Positions 1-9,398 of a stretch of DNA of 64,000 bases are shown piece after piece. Both the position numbers and the translations under genes were made by a program. The stretch comes from Woeseia sp037968755 (lineage in GTDB: Bacteria > Pseudomonadota > Gammaproteobacteria > Steroidobacterales > Woeseiaceae). Each line of letters opens with the position of its first letter. Positions within the stretch are counted from its first letter, which is position 1. The stretch is from positions 75,309 to 139,308 of the forward strand of contig JBBKWB010000045.1 in assembly GCA_037968755.1 (NCBI GenBank). The letters are read 5' to 3'. Under the pieces are notes generated by a model that saw only the letters and a list, made by a program, of their open reading frames with translations, ran no database searches and had not been told where the DNA came from.

Positions 1-876
1 GGTTCGATCTGGTGGGATCGAGATCGCGACATGGGTCAGTTGCCGGAAATTATCGCGTTACGTGATAAGTACACGGGTGGGCTCATTGATGCGGCAACAG
101 TAAAGATCATGCAAGACGGCGTTATGGAGAACTACACCGCTGCGATGCTGGAGCCGTATCTTGTGCCAAGTGGCACCCGCGGCATTCCGATGGTCGAACC
201 GGGCCTGTTGAAGAGCGTTGTGTCCCGCCTCGACAAGGAAGGCTTCCAGGTACATTTCCATGCGATTGGTGATGCCGCCGTTCGCCAGTGTCTCGATGCA
301 GTAGAAGAAGCCGAAATCGAGAACGGCGCGCTGGGTCACCGGCATCACATCTCGCATCTGCAAATGATCGACCCGCAGGATATTCCCCGCTTCAAGCAGT
401 TGGATGTGGTCGCCAACTTCCAACCGCTGTGGGCCTACGCCGATGATTACGTCACCGAGCTGACAATCCCGTTCATTGGTGAAGCGCGTGCGCGCTGGAT
501 GTACCCGATCAAAAGCGTGCAGGACGCGGGCGGACGCATTGCGTTTGGCAGTGACTGGTCCGTATCCACAGCAAACCCTTATCACCAGATCGAAACGGCC
601 ATCACTCGCAAGAGCTCCGTGAATGACGAGATGGACAGTTTCATTCCAGAGGAGCGCATCGATCTCGTAACGGCCATCGACGCTTTCACAATCAATGCCG
701 CGTTTGTAAATCGGGACGAGGATAAGACGGGCTCGCTGGAAGTGGGCAAGTCGGCCGACTTTGTTGTACTCGACCAAAACCTGTTCGAGATCGAGGCGAA
801 AGATATCTCCGAAACAAAATCACTGCTAACCGTCTTTCAGGGACGAACAGTGTTCGGTGACGCCACTGCATTGTGA
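1..876 (+). CDS. Amidohydrolase family protein (YtcJ-like), C-terminal part
   Basis: The reading frame is open from base 1, so the gene starts upstream of the window and the first ATG here (base 31) is probably internal. Visible motifs fit the amidohydrolase-3/YtcJ branch of metal-dependent hydrolases: an HFHAIGDAA segment, the metal-ligand stretch HRHHISH, a late FGSDW segment carrying the catalytic Asp, and the usual C-terminal beta-sandwich ending with ADFVVLD. Such enzymes hydrolyse amide or ester bonds in varied small substrates, and the substrate cannot be inferred. No downstream partner is evident: the next gene is 0.5 kb away behind its own operator. Confidence 0.85.
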   Translation, partial: GSIWWDRDRDMGQLPEIIALRDKYTGGLIDAATVKIMQDGVMENYTAAMLEPYLVPSGTRGIPMVEPGLLKSVVSRLDKEGFQVHFHAIGDAAVRQCLDAVEEAEIENGALGHRHHISHLQMIDPQDIPRFKQLDVVANFQPLWAYADDYVTELTIPFIGEARARWMYPIKSVQDAGGRIAFGSDWSVSTANPYHQIETAITRKSSVNDEMDSFIPEERIDLVTAIDAFTINAAFVNRDEDKTGSLEVGKSADFVVLDQNLFEIEAKDISETKSLLTVFQGRTVFGDATAL

Positions 877-1280
877 TGGGCAGCCAGCTCGGCTCCCGAA
901 CCGGGGCGGCGACCACAATCTGACATAGCCGGAACAAGTGGACGGTATTGATTCGTACGCGTGCTTGGCAGTCAGCGCCAAAGTGACGATTATCACTGCA
1001 CGGCGATGTAGGAAGGCCTATTCGCCAGTTTCTACTCCGGTGTGAATGTCGCGGCAGCACCGCAACTGTTGTGCGGCCCCGAACGCGGCAACATGATCGC
1101 GCTGATCATCTTTAGTTCGGAGCCGAAGTACATCTGCACAAGTCTTCGGCCTGATTCCGGTCCTGCATGGCGATCGTCGCCGAAAATTCAGCCATCTCAC
1201 CGCTGACTTGCGGCTGGCAGGCGTACGCATAGACGGCGCTGATCCTTAATCCGTAAAGTATCTATTGCATTGAAAGTTTA
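877..1280. other. Non-coding stretch without recognisable content
   Basis: About 400 bases between the amidohydrolase stop and the efflux-regulator operator. Short antisense reading frames exist but show no family features, and no convincing hairpin or tRNA-like structure was seen. The last 20 bases become AT-rich, in line with the promoter of the next gene. Confidence 0.5.
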
Positions 1281-1306
1281 AAACATTCAGTATGTACTGA
1301 ATGTTT
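1281..1306. promoter_or_regulatory. Perfect palindromic operator before the efflux operon
   Basis: The half-site AAACATTCAGTA and its exact reverse complement flank a 2-base centre (TG), giving a perfect 12+2+12 inverted repeat about 80 bases before the regulator start. TTGCAT/TTGAAA-like hexamers lie just upstream and a TATGTA-like hexamer lies inside the palindrome, so a bound repressor would block the promoter. The most economical inference is autoregulation by the adjacent MarR/GbsR-like protein together with control of the pump genes. Confidence 0.75.
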
Positions 1307-1387
1307 AATGTGGATGTGTGATTGATTGTTAGCTACGCACGACTCCATAGCTTTTCAACTCACTGAAATAAAAGAGAAAACTTAGAT

Positions 1388-1846
1388 ATGCCAACGGACC
1401 AAACAGCGGCCAATGCCAAAGCTCGCTTCGTCGAGCGTATGGGCCAGATCATGCAGGATTCCGGATTGACCCGAATTGCCGGGCAAATCTGGGCGTCAAT
1501 CGTAATCGCCGAGGACCCGATCAGTGCCTCAGAGCTGGTCGACGAATTGCGCATCAGCAAAGGCAGCCTCAGTACGAACGTTCGCCTTCTGGAAATGCTG
1601 AACATCATCGAGCGTCGCTCGATGCCCGGCGAGCGCCAGGATTTTTTCTCTATTCGAGAGAACCCTTACGCGGCGCTCATCGAAACCCAGGTAAAGCGGA
1701 CTGAGCAATCGGCAGCGGCCGTCGCTGAGGCGCGAGTCGGTATAGAAGGTGAGCGAGCCCAGAAAAATCTCGCAGACCTTGAACATTTTTACACGCTTTA
1801 CCACAAGTCATCGATTGACCTGTTGAAAGTCATGGAATCCTACTGA
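1388..1846 (+). CDS. MarR/GbsR-family transcriptional regulator of the efflux operon
   Basis: This 152-residue protein has the GbsR/MarR layout: an N-terminal helix, a winged helix-turn-helix at about residues 25-90 (ISASELVDELRISKGSLSTNVR as recognition region, then a wing around ERRSMPGERQDFFSI), and a C-terminal helical dimerisation segment. It is the first gene of the operon, separated by only 2 bases from the adaptor gene, and lies behind a perfect palindrome. Local repression of the RND pump relieved by a ligand is the likely role; the ligand is unknown. The ATG at 1388 follows an AT-rich leader without a strong Shine-Dalgarno sequence. Confidence 0.8.
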   Translation: MPTDQTAANAKARFVERMGQIMQDSGLTRIAGQIWASIVIAEDPISASELVDELRISKGSLSTNVRLLEMLNIIERRSMPGERQDFFSIRENPYAALIETQVKRTEQSAAAVAEARVGIEGERAQKNLADLEHFYTLYHKSSIDLLKVMESY

Positions 1847-1848
1847 AA

Positions 1849-3081
1849 ATGAATCAAGTGCAGAACTGTAGTACCGGAACGTTCAAACAGAGTCATCCGG
1901 TCAATCACCCTAATCACGTTTTCGCTGCAAGCCTGGCAATCCGGCCCGGCAGGCAAATCGCGTCACGCTACATTTCGCTCGCAGCCGGCGTCCTGTTCCT
2001 GACGGGTTGCGGCGAAGAGGCTACACCGCCGCAGATGCCGGTACCCCAGGTTACCGTCGTAGTCGCCCAGCCTGGACCTGCGGCAAACATCGTCGAGTTT
2101 CCCGGGCGCGTACAAGCAGTACGCAGTGCGGAAGTTCGTGCGCGAGTCACCGGTATCGTAGAACGCCGTGTTTACGCAGAGGGTGTAGACGTAAAAGAGG
2201 GGGAAGAACTATTCCATATCGATCCGCGGGAGTTGCGAGCGAACTTGAACGCGGTAAAAGCGACCCTCGCTCGCGCGGAAGTAACCGTGGCCAATGCGCA
2301 GCAGGACGTTACGCGCTTCAAAAGCCTGGTCGCCGATCAGGCGATCAGTGAGCAGGAATACGACGCCGCTATTGCCCGCCTGCGTACCGCTGAGGCGGAC
2401 GTGGCCCAGGTGAAAGCACAGCGCGAAAGTGCCGAGTTAAGTCTCAGTTTCGCAACCGTAACAGCGCCTATAGCTGGCCGCGCCGGCCGCGCACAGGTCA
2501 CCGAGGGTGCGCTCGTGAGCGCCAGCGCGGCAACCCTGATGACCACTATCGAGCAACTCAATCCTGTGTACGTGAATTTTTCGCAGTCCAGTTCAGACTT
2601 GCTGCAGACACGACGCGAGATTACTCAGGGCACGCTGGAAGTGCCGGAGCTGCAAAGAATAAACGTAAGTTTACTGCTCGAAGATGGTAGCCAGTACGAA
2701 ATGCAAGGCCATATGGATTTCCTCAACCTGTCAATTGATCCGGCTACAGGTACTGTCGCACTCCGCGCGGAATTTCCGAATCCGGACCAGGTGCTGGTGC
2801 CGGGTCAGTTTGTTCGTGCCCAGATCAATGCAGGTGTCCGTCCCGATGCACTGCTGATCCCGCAGCGCGCCGTACAGTTGTCCCCACAAGGTGCCAGCGT
2901 GATGTTGGTCAACGCCGACAACGTCGTTGAGGCCCGGCCCGTTACAGTAGGCAGCCTGTATGAAGGCGCCTGGCGGGTGACAGCGGGTCTGCAAGGCGGC
3001 GAAAAAATAATTGTCGATGGCCTGCAAAAAGTGCAGACGGGGCAGGCTGTTGCCATAGCCGATAGCGGACCAGCGCAATGA
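1849..3081 (+). CDS. RND efflux periplasmic adaptor lipoprotein (AcrA/MexA-like)
   Basis: A 410-residue membrane-fusion protein linking the inner-membrane pump to the outer-membrane channel. A lipobox LTGC near residues 51-54 follows a hydrophobic stretch, then come the barrel-sandwich halves (VRARVTGIVERR and ATVTAPIAGRAGRAQVTEG), an alpha-helical hairpin between them at about residues 130-200, and the beta-barrel and proximal domains. The roughly 35 residues before the signal core are unusual for a lipoprotein. No better ATG or GTG lies nearer the signal peptide, so the start is uncertain. It starts 2 bases after the regulator stop and overlaps the pump gene by 4 bases. Confidence 0.9.
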   Translation: MNQVQNCSTGTFKQSHPVNHPNHVFAASLAIRPGRQIASRYISLAAGVLFLTGCGEEATPPQMPVPQVTVVVAQPGPAANIVEFPGRVQAVRSAEVRARVTGIVERRVYAEGVDVKEGEELFHIDPRELRANLNAVKATLARAEVTVANAQQDVTRFKSLVADQAISEQEYDAAIARLRTAEADVAQVKAQRESAELSLSFATVTAPIAGRAGRAQVTEGALVSASAATLMTTIEQLNPVYVNFSQSSSDLLQTRREITQGTLEVPELQRINVSLLLEDGSQYEMQGHMDFLNLSIDPATGTVALRAEFPNPDQVLVPGQFVRAQINAGVRPDALLIPQRAVQLSPQGASVMLVNADNVVEARPVTVGSLYEGAWRVTAGLQGGEKIIVDGLQKVQTGQAVAIADSGPAQ

Positions 3082-6000
3082 GCCCAAAATTTTTCATCGA
3101 TCGACCCATCTTCGCCTGGGTCGTCGCGCTAACCATCTTGCTGGCGGGCGTGAGTGCGTTACGCGATCTGCCGATCGAGCAATACCCCTCTATTGCTCCC
3201 CCCTCTCTCTCGGTCTCCGTCAACTACCCGGGCGCAGATGCGTCAGTACTCGAAACCAATGTCACCCAGGTAATCGAGCAAGCGCTAAATGGTGTAGAGG
3301 GTTACCTGTACATGTCATCAACCAGCCGTTCCAACGGCAGTGCATCGATTTCTGTGACCTTCGACTCCGGCACCGACATCGATCTTGCCCAGGTTGATGT
3401 CCAGAATCGGCTGAGTACCGTCGAGCAGCGCTTGCCTGAGGAAGTACGACGCCAGGGCATCCAGGTAAACAAAGCAAGTTCCAGTTTCGCAATGATCATC
3501 GCCATGACATCAAAAAGTGGCGAAACCAGCACCTTGGAACTCGGCAATTTTGCAACAACACGGGTCATAGACGAACTTCGGCGTGTTCCTGGCATTGGCG
3601 ACATTCGTTCGTTCTCATCCGAATACGCGATGCGAATCTGGTTGGATCCCGACAGGCTCGCGAGTTACAGGCTGTCCGCAGCCGATGCGTTGAGTGCGGT
3701 CCGGGAACAGAACAGTCAATCGCCCGGCGGAACTCTGGGCGACCGCCCGATCGCCGAGGGCTTCGAGATCACAGCACCGATTCTGACGCAAAGCCGGTTT
3801 ACCACCACAGATGAGTTCGCCGCAATAATTTTGCGTTCGAACCCCGACGGATCAGCAGTCCGCCTGGGTGACGTCGCGCGCATTGAGCTTGGCGCCCAGT
3901 CATATTCGTTCAATCTCGAGGTCAACGGCAAGCCTGCTGCCGGTATGGCGGTGCAGTTGACCAGCGGCGCGAATGCGTTGGCAGCAATCGCGGGCGTGCG
4001 CGCAAAGATGGCTGAGCTCGAGCCATCATTTCCCCAGGACATCGGCTGGACCGTACCGTACGACACGACGCCCTTCATCCAGATTTCAATCGAGGAAGTG
4101 GTCAAGACATTGGCGGAAGCCATGTTACTGATTGTCCTGGTCATGTTCTTGTTCCTACAAAGTTGGCGCGCCACGCTGATACCGACAATTGTCGTACCCA
4201 TTGCTCTCGCCGGTGGCTGCGTAGGCCTCTGGCTATTTGGGTTTTCAATCAACGTACTGACTTTGTTCGCGATGGTACTCGCTATAGGCATCCTGGTGGA
4301 CGATGCAATCGTAGTCGTTGAAAACGTCGAACGTGTAATGGTTGAAGAAGGACTCTCGCCATACGACGCAACCGTTAAGGCGATGGGCCAGATTACCTCG
4401 GCCATCGTCGGCATTACGCTTGTACTGGTTTCTGTCTTCGTGCCAATGGCATTTTTTCCAGGCTCTACCGGCGGCATTTACCGCCAGTTCTCCCTTACAC
4501 TTGCTGTATCGATCGGGTTTTCAGCGTTACTCGCATTCACGCTCACGCCAGCGCTGTGCGCTACTTTACTCAAGGCACACCCGACCAAAGCAGACGATGA
4601 GAAAAAGCGCGGGCCCGTGCAGGCGTTCTTCTCGGCATTCAATAACTGGTTCGCACGGACGACAAACAGTTACCAATCTTCGGTCGGCAAAATACTGGTT
4701 CGCCCGTTACGATTCATTGTGCTGTTCGTTGTCCTTGTCGCGATCACGGTAGTGGGCTTCACCCGCTTGCCTGGCAGTTTTCTGCCGCAGGAAGATCAAG
4801 GCAGCGTCTTTACAGTTATCCAGGCACCGCCGGGCGCTACCACCGAGCGCACAAATGAGGCCATCGTCCAGGTAAGCAAATTCTATAGTGAGCAACCGCA
4901 GGTAAAGGCAGTAACGCTCGTGCGTGGCTTCAGCTTCTTTGGTAACAGTCAGGCCGATGCGATGGCATTCGTGTCATTGCACCCGTGGGATGAACGCCCG
5001 GGTGATGAAAACAGCGCATCGGCACTCGCCGGCAAGGCGATGGCCGTGCTATCGCGAGTAAAGGAAGCATTCGTGTTTACGCTGAATCCACCCGCGATTC
5101 GCGAGCTGGGCGTGGCCAGCGGCTTCACATTCATACTGCAGGACCGGGCCGGGCATGGTTACGATGCTCTGATCAGTGCGCGCAACCAACTGCTTGGTGC
5201 AGCTAACGGTAGTCCCTTGTTGGCGCAAGTTCGACCGGAAGGTCAGGCCGATGCGCCGCAACTGAGAGTGAAGATTGACCGTATTAAAGTGCGCGCACTC
5301 GACCTGGCCATCAGCGATGTCAACTCCACTCTCGCAATCACGATGGGCAGTGCGTACGCGAACGACTTCACGCGCGAAGGCCGCATTTTGCGCGTGCTAC
5401 TGCAGGCCGATGCGCCTTATCGCATGACACCTGACGATGTGCTCAACCTGCGCGTACGCAGCGCAACCGGCGAGATGGTTCCGTTCGGTGCCTTCACAAC
5501 GGTCGAATGGACCGCCGGTCCACCTCAGGTGAAGCGTTATAACGCTTATCCCGCTCAGACAATTTCCGGCATGCCGGCTGAAGGTCGTTCAACTGGTGAG
5601 GCGATGGCCGAAATGGAACGACTGGCGGAGCAGATACCGGAAGGCTTCGGTTACGAATGGACGGGATTGTCCTACGAAGAAAAGCAGTCGGCGGGACAGG
5701 TCGGTGCATTGCTGGCGTTCTCTCTTCTGGTCGTATTCCTGCTACTGGCAGCCCTCTATGAGAGTTGGTCGATTCCGCTGGCTGTCTTGTTGATCGTACC
5801 GCTGGGTGTCTTTGGCGCCGTATTGTTCTCCATAGCACGCGGCTTGCCTGCAGACATATATTTCAATGTCGGGCTGATCACGATCATCGGGCTGGCGGCC
5901 AAGAACGCAATTCTGATCGTTGAGTTTGCGATTGAAGAAGAGGCTGCGGGCAAAAGCCTGTACGACGCGACGATGAGTGCGGTCAAACTCAGGCTGCGCC

Positions 6001-6245
6001 CGATCATCATGACGTCGCTGGCGTTCATCCTGGGCATGGTCCCTTTGGCTGTGTCAACGGGCGCTGGCGCTGCCAGCCGAATCGCAGTAGGTACAGGTGT
6101 TATGGGCGGCGTTATTGCCGCGACATTACTAGGCGTATTTTTCATACCCCTGAGCTATCTCGCAGTCCGCCGCTGGATAGCGCGTGGCGGAGCACCTGTC
6201 ATTGGCGACCACTCGCATGCATCAGAGGAGCGTTCCGATGCATAG
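3078..6245 (+). CDS. RND multidrug efflux permease (AcrB/MexB/HAE1 family)
   Basis: A 1055-residue inner-membrane proton antiporter of normal AcrB length. The N-terminal SPKFFIDRPIFAWVVAL is characteristic. The proton-relay pair DD is present in transmembrane helix 4 (GILVDDAIVVVEN), and the essential Lys sits in GLAAKNAILIVEFA of helix 10. Two periplasmic loops with porter and docking subdomains separate the twelve helices. It works as a trimer with the adaptor and the outer-membrane channel encoded on either side. The start overlaps the adaptor stop (ATGA), implying translational coupling. Substrates cannot be read from sequence, but the length and motifs favour the hydrophobe/amphiphile class over heavy-metal RND pumps. 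Confidence 0.95.
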   Translation: MSPKFFIDRPIFAWVVALTILLAGVSALRDLPIEQYPSIAPPSLSVSVNYPGADASVLETNVTQVIEQALNGVEGYLYMSSTSRSNGSASISVTFDSGTDIDLAQVDVQNRLSTVEQRLPEEVRRQGIQVNKASSSFAMIIAMTSKSGETSTLELGNFATTRVIDELRRVPGIGDIRSFSSEYAMRIWLDPDRLASYRLSAADALSAVREQNSQSPGGTLGDRPIAEGFEITAPILTQSRFTTTDEFAAIILRSNPDGSAVRLGDVARIELGAQSYSFNLEVNGKPAAGMAVQLTSGANALAAIAGVRAKMAELEPSFPQDIGWTVPYDTTPFIQISIEEVVKTLAEAMLLIVLVMFLFLQSWRATLIPTIVVPIALAGGCVGLWLFGFSINVLTLFAMVLAIGILVDDAIVVVENVERVMVEEGLSPYDATVKAMGQITSAIVGITLVLVSVFVPMAFFPGSTGGIYRQFSLTLAVSIGFSALLAFTLTPALCATLLKAHPTKADDEKKRGPVQAFFSAFNNWFARTTNSYQSSVGKILVRPLRFIVLFVVLVAITVVGFTRLPGSFLPQEDQGSVFTVIQAPPGATTERTNEAIVQVSKFYSEQPQVKAVTLVRGFSFFGNSQADAMAFVSLHPWDERPGDENSASALAGKAMAVLSRVKEAFVFTLNPPAIRELGVASGFTFILQDRAGHGYDALISARNQLLGAANGSPLLAQVRPEGQADAPQLRVKIDRIKVRALDLAISDVNSTLAITMGSAYANDFTREGRILRVLLQADAPYRMTPDDVLNLRVRSATGEMVPFGAFTTVEWTAGPPQVKRYNAYPAQTISGMPAEGRSTGEAMAEMERLAEQIPEGFGYEWTGLSYEEKQSAGQVGALLAFSLLVVFLLLAALYESWSIPLAVLLIVPLGVFGAVLFSIARGLPADIYFNVGLITIIGLAAKNAILIVEFAIEEEAAGKSLYDATMSAVKLRLRPIIMTSLAFILGMVPLAVSTGAGAASRIAVGTGVMGGVIAATLLGVFFIPLSYLAVRRWIARGGAPVIGDHSHASEERSDA

Positions 6246-7638
6246 GTTAGCTTTGCTGAGCGCACTAAGCGTGTTAGGCGCATGCCAGCTTGCCCCGCCT
6301 CACGAACGGCCAACGCTGCCAACCGCTGAACAGTTTCCCGTCGAGTACAACACTACCGCCGTGGGCGAAATACACGCGGCGAATATTAGCTGGCGAGAGT
6401 TTATTGCCGACCCGCAGTTCGAAGCGCTGATCGAGCAGGCGCTCGCCAGCAATCGGGACCTCGCGATAGCGATCGCCAGGATCGAAGAGGCTCGCGGAGC
6501 ATATGGGATACAACGCGCAGACCGCCTGCCAACAGCAACCCTGAACGGCAATGGAACCCGTTCGCAAACAAGCAGCGCTGTATCCGGATCCGATGCTGTA
6601 ACCACCGGCAGCTATTCGTTGGCCGTGGGCGTATCGGCATTCGAACTCGACTTCTGGGGGCGCGTGGCCAATCTGTCAGCGGCGGCGCGCGGTAATTACC
6701 TGGCGTCTATCGAGGCGACCCGCGCCTTTCAGTTGGCCCTGACTCGCAATGTTGCAGCGGCATATCTCCAGATGCTCGAAGCGAATGAGCGCATTAGCCT
6801 CGCCGAGCGCACGGTGAGAGCACGCAGCGAACAGATTCGAATTGCGAAGCGGCGCCTGGAAGCGGGTGTCACATCGGAGCTCGAGTTTCGCCAGGCTGAA
6901 ACCCTGTTGACGCAGGCAGAGGCAGAACTGGCGGCATTGCGTCTCAGTCGCGCCCAAAGCCGTAACCTGCTCGAAGTACTGGTTGGAAAACCGCTCGATG
7001 CTGCAACTCCGGCGGCGGCCCCTCTGGGTCAGCAACTGAGCGCCGATGTGTTGACCTCAGGTTTGCCCTCGGAACTATTGGAGACCCGACCGGACGTACG
7101 CGGTGCCGAGGAGCGCCTGATCGCGGCGCGTGCCAATATCGGTGCTGCGCGCGCGGCGTTTTTCCCGTCCATCAGCCTCACCGGCAGTACGGGTTTCGCA
7201 TCAAAAGACTTGGACGAACTAACCGGCAGCAACGGCCGAGCCTGGAGTTTCGGCCCGTCAATTAACTTGCCGATATTCGATTCTGGTCGCCGCCGCGGCA
7301 ATCTTGACGTAGCGAAAGCCCGCGAGAGTGTTGCGATTGCAGACTATGAACGCGTAATTCAGACAGCCTTTCGCGAAGTCGCCGACGCCCTGGCCGGACG
7401 CCGCTACCTCGCGGAGCAGGTTGCCGCCCAGGAACGTGGAATTGTGGCGCAGCGCCGGCTTACGGAATTGGCCCACATACGCTACAACGAAGGTGTGGTT
7501 CGCTATCTTGAGGTACTGGATGCAGAGCGAAACCTGTTTTCGGCTGAACAAGCCATGCTGCAGATTCGTCGCGTTGCAACGGCAAATGACATCAGCCTCT
7601 ACATTGCACTCGGCGGCGGTGAGCTTACAAACGACTAG
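6238..7638 (+). CDS. Outer-membrane efflux channel lipoprotein (NodT/OprM family)
   Basis: A 466-residue TolC-like channel that completes the tripartite pump. The start is placed at 6238 because GAGGAG lies 7 bases upstream and the protein then begins with a compact signal peptide ending in the lipobox LGAC (Cys at residue 17). A longer in-frame start at 6184 would bury the signal. It overlaps the pump stop by 8 bases. Two repeated outer-membrane-efflux domains are visible, with the typical LPSELLETRPDVRGAEERL segment at the second repeat and long heptad-like helices. Confidence 0.92.
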   Translation: MHRLALLSALSVLGACQLAPPHERPTLPTAEQFPVEYNTTAVGEIHAANISWREFIADPQFEALIEQALASNRDLAIAIARIEEARGAYGIQRADRLPTATLNGNGTRSQTSSAVSGSDAVTTGSYSLAVGVSAFELDFWGRVANLSAAARGNYLASIEATRAFQLALTRNVAAAYLQMLEANERISLAERTVRARSEQIRIAKRRLEAGVTSELEFRQAETLLTQAEAELAALRLSRAQSRNLLEVLVGKPLDAATPAAAPLGQQLSADVLTSGLPSELLETRPDVRGAEERLIAARANIGAARAAFFPSISLTGSTGFASKDLDELTGSNGRAWSFGPSINLPIFDSGRRRGNLDVAKARESVAIADYERVIQTAFREVADALAGRRYLAEQVAAQERGIVAQRRLTELAHIRYNEGVVRYLEVLDAERNLFSAEQAMLQIRRVATANDISLYIALGGGELTND

Positions 7639-7669
7639 TTAGCCGCATGTTTACGGGTCCAGCCAATGC

Positions 7670-7697
7670 AAGCCAAAGCGCATCCGCGCTTTGGCTT
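7670..7697 (+). terminator. Stem-loop after the efflux operon
   Basis: AAGCCAAAGCG and its exact reverse complement enclose a 6-base loop, 32 bases after the channel stop codon. The downstream run (GGTACGTTTT) is only weakly T-rich, so it may be a weak intrinsic terminator or an mRNA-end stabiliser. Confidence 0.55.
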
Positions 7698-7766
7698 GGT
7701 ACGTTTTCGATCAGCATCGGTTGCTCGGACGATTGATGAACCTTCTTGCTGCAACCGGTGCGACAA

Positions 7767-7865
7767 TCAAGCCTGCATCAAGATCGTAGCGGCGTGCTTC
7801 AGCACGCTGCGGATGCTTTGAATCATCGCCACTGATCCGTAACGATCGACAAGGCGGTGATCGTC
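7767..7865 (-). pseudogene. Relic of a 2-oxoacid dehydrogenase E2 C-terminus
   Basis: Read on the minus strand, this stretch encodes SELSDDHRLVDRYGSVAMIQ and continues SIRSVLKHAATILMQA to a stop at 7767-7769. It aligns over its whole length with the last ~33 residues of the intact E2 gene 5 kb away (SFDHRFVDGYDAAEMVQSIR onward). The nucleotide match is also clear for roughly 85 bases, by eye about four in five identical. The catalytic DHR motif is kept, but Gly of the DG pair is Arg and nothing upstream resembles the rest of an E2. It lies directly behind the stop of the small lipoprotein gene. Confidence 0.7.
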
Positions 7866-7896
7866 GGAGAGTTCGGATGTAGCCGGCCGCCCGGTA

Positions 7897-8268
7897 TCAA
7901 CCGCCACTAAGAATCAGCGCGGGTGCCAGGGCGACTGCGATGATCAGCAGCGCGCCGTATGATCCAGCAGCAAGCAGCGCGGTCTTGCCAAAACTGAATT
8001 CTTTTGTCTCCACTGCAACGACATCGGCAACAGGTATCGATTGCCCATCGCCAATGATGACTTTTCGCTCGGTGTCGACGCGGGCAACGCGAAATTCATA
8101 TCGCTTGCCCTCTGCTGTAACCAGTTTTATTTTCTCCCCGGGTTGCAGAATGTCCTGGTCCAGAATCATTTGTTGCAGGGATTCGGGTGGTAACTCTACC
8201 GGCTTCAAGGAGCTGCAGGCGCAGAGTGAGCCGGTGAGCGCGAGGATCAAGATGGCGCAGTGTTTCAT
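7897..8268 (-). CDS. Small lipoprotein with C-terminal membrane segment
   Basis: A 123-residue protein of unknown function. It has a lipoprotein signal peptide (lipobox LCAC, Cys at residue 18), a small soluble region with alternating strands (PGEKIKLVTAEGKRYEFRVA and VIIGDGQSIPVADVVAVE) and a hydrophobic C-terminus that may span the membrane. The soluble part looks like a compact beta fold in which a value is set and read (GEK...GQSIPVADV), but no family name can be supported. It is the last of three lipoprotein genes coupled by 4-base overlaps. Confidence 0.75.
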   Translation of the reverse strand: MKHCAILILALTGSLCACSSLKPVELPPESLQQMILDQDILQPGEKIKLVTAEGKRYEFRVARVDTERKVIIGDGQSIPVADVVAVETKEFSFGKTALLAAGSYGALLIIAVALAPALILSGG

Positions 8269-9398
8269 TTGGAACTCCCGGCGGCCACAGCGTATGACGT
8301 GGCTGCTGTCATGTGAATACCAAGCTGTCGGGCCGCTTCAATTGCCGCCGCGTTAATCTCTGCCTGCAACAGGGCGCCGTCAAGGGCGATCCAGTCTGAA
8401 AGTTTGTGCGACGCGCGGTATTCGTGCCAATGTGCGGCCCCATTTTTTGGTGGATCCAGATCATAAAAGTCGAGATAGAACGTGAAAGTTGCCTCGATGC
8501 TGGCATCCAGTCCCGCGCCGCCTAGTTCGGCCAGTTCTATACGGGAGATATCGGAGACCAGCATGCTATCCAGTGCCGGCGATCTATCTGCCAACGCTTT
8601 TTTCAAGCTGCCGAGGTCGAGGTGATAGCGATAGTTGAGCTTTAACTCGGGAAGGTTTGTGTATCGATAACGTTCGGGAACCGGCTTCACTTCTTCAGCC
8701 GCCGTCACCGCTGCACTCAGGAGATCAGGGTATTGCTGCAGGATGCCGTCGCTGGCTCGGGTGAATATCGCCTGGAGCGCTTCTATCTCGTCAGGGTAGT
8801 CCTTCCTTAATGCGGTGGGCTCATGTGCCCAGCTGGCCGGCGCGCGAGCCAACCCGGCCGCTAGCCAGACTTGCCTCGGCCCGTTACGACGTCCGTACGG
8901 ATCGACATCGCGATAGTGCGCATTGATCAGCCTAGCGGCCTTTTCAGCCTGCCCTCGTTCGGTCAGCGCGCCGCCGTCCTGGACGACATTCTTGTCGTTC
9001 GCAAGGATGCGAATAACACAGCCATTCCAGCAGACCCCGCGGGTTTCCCGAACCAGCAACCAATCATCTTTCCAGCTGGGGCTGCCGAATGGGTACATGG
9101 CCCAGAGTTTGACCGGCTCCACCGCAGCGGATGTCAGCGTCGAATAAGAAATGGTCGTTGTGCTGTGATAAATAGTCGTCGGCGTGATTAACAATGGCCC
9201 GCAGCCGTCCCATGTCAGGGTGTCAGTGTCCCGCAGCAAGCGCCCTGCGCACGCCTTGCCCTCAAACAGGATTTCTTCGCGTGCACGAATCAGGTCCGGC
9301 GTCTGGGTTTCAAATGTCGCGCAGCCGCCGACAACAAGTGCAAAGAGCATTGCGGTCGGCCACTGTCCACCTGCTCTGGAAATTGGCTGCTCGATCAC
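8265..9398 (-). CDS. Hypothetical lipoprotein, middle gene of a three-lipoprotein set
   Basis: A 377-residue protein with a short signal peptide ending in the lipobox VGGC (Cys at residue 26 from the chosen start; a later Met at residue 17 would leave a very short signal). The rest is soluble and periplasmic, with a charged helical central region and a segment rich in acidic and aromatic residues near the C-terminus. No catalytic motif or family was recognised. It overlaps both neighbours by four bases, which argues for coordinated expression and perhaps a shared complex. Confidence 0.75.
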   Translation of the reverse strand: MIEQPISRAGGQWPTAMLFALVVGGCATFETQTPDLIRAREEILFEGKACAGRLLRDTDTLTWDGCGPLLITPTTIYHSTTTISYSTLTSAAVEPVKLWAMYPFGSPSWKDDWLLVRETRGVCWNGCVIRILANDKNVVQDGGALTERGQAEKAARLINAHYRDVDPYGRRNGPRQVWLAAGLARAPASWAHEPTALRKDYPDEIEALQAIFTRASDGILQQYPDLLSAAVTAAEEVKPVPERYRYTNLPELKLNYRYHLDLGSLKKALADRSPALDSMLVSDISRIELAELGGAGLDASIEATFTFYLDFYDLDPPKNGAAHWHEYRASHKLSDWIALDGALLQAEINAAAIEAARQLGIHMTAATSYAVAAGSSK

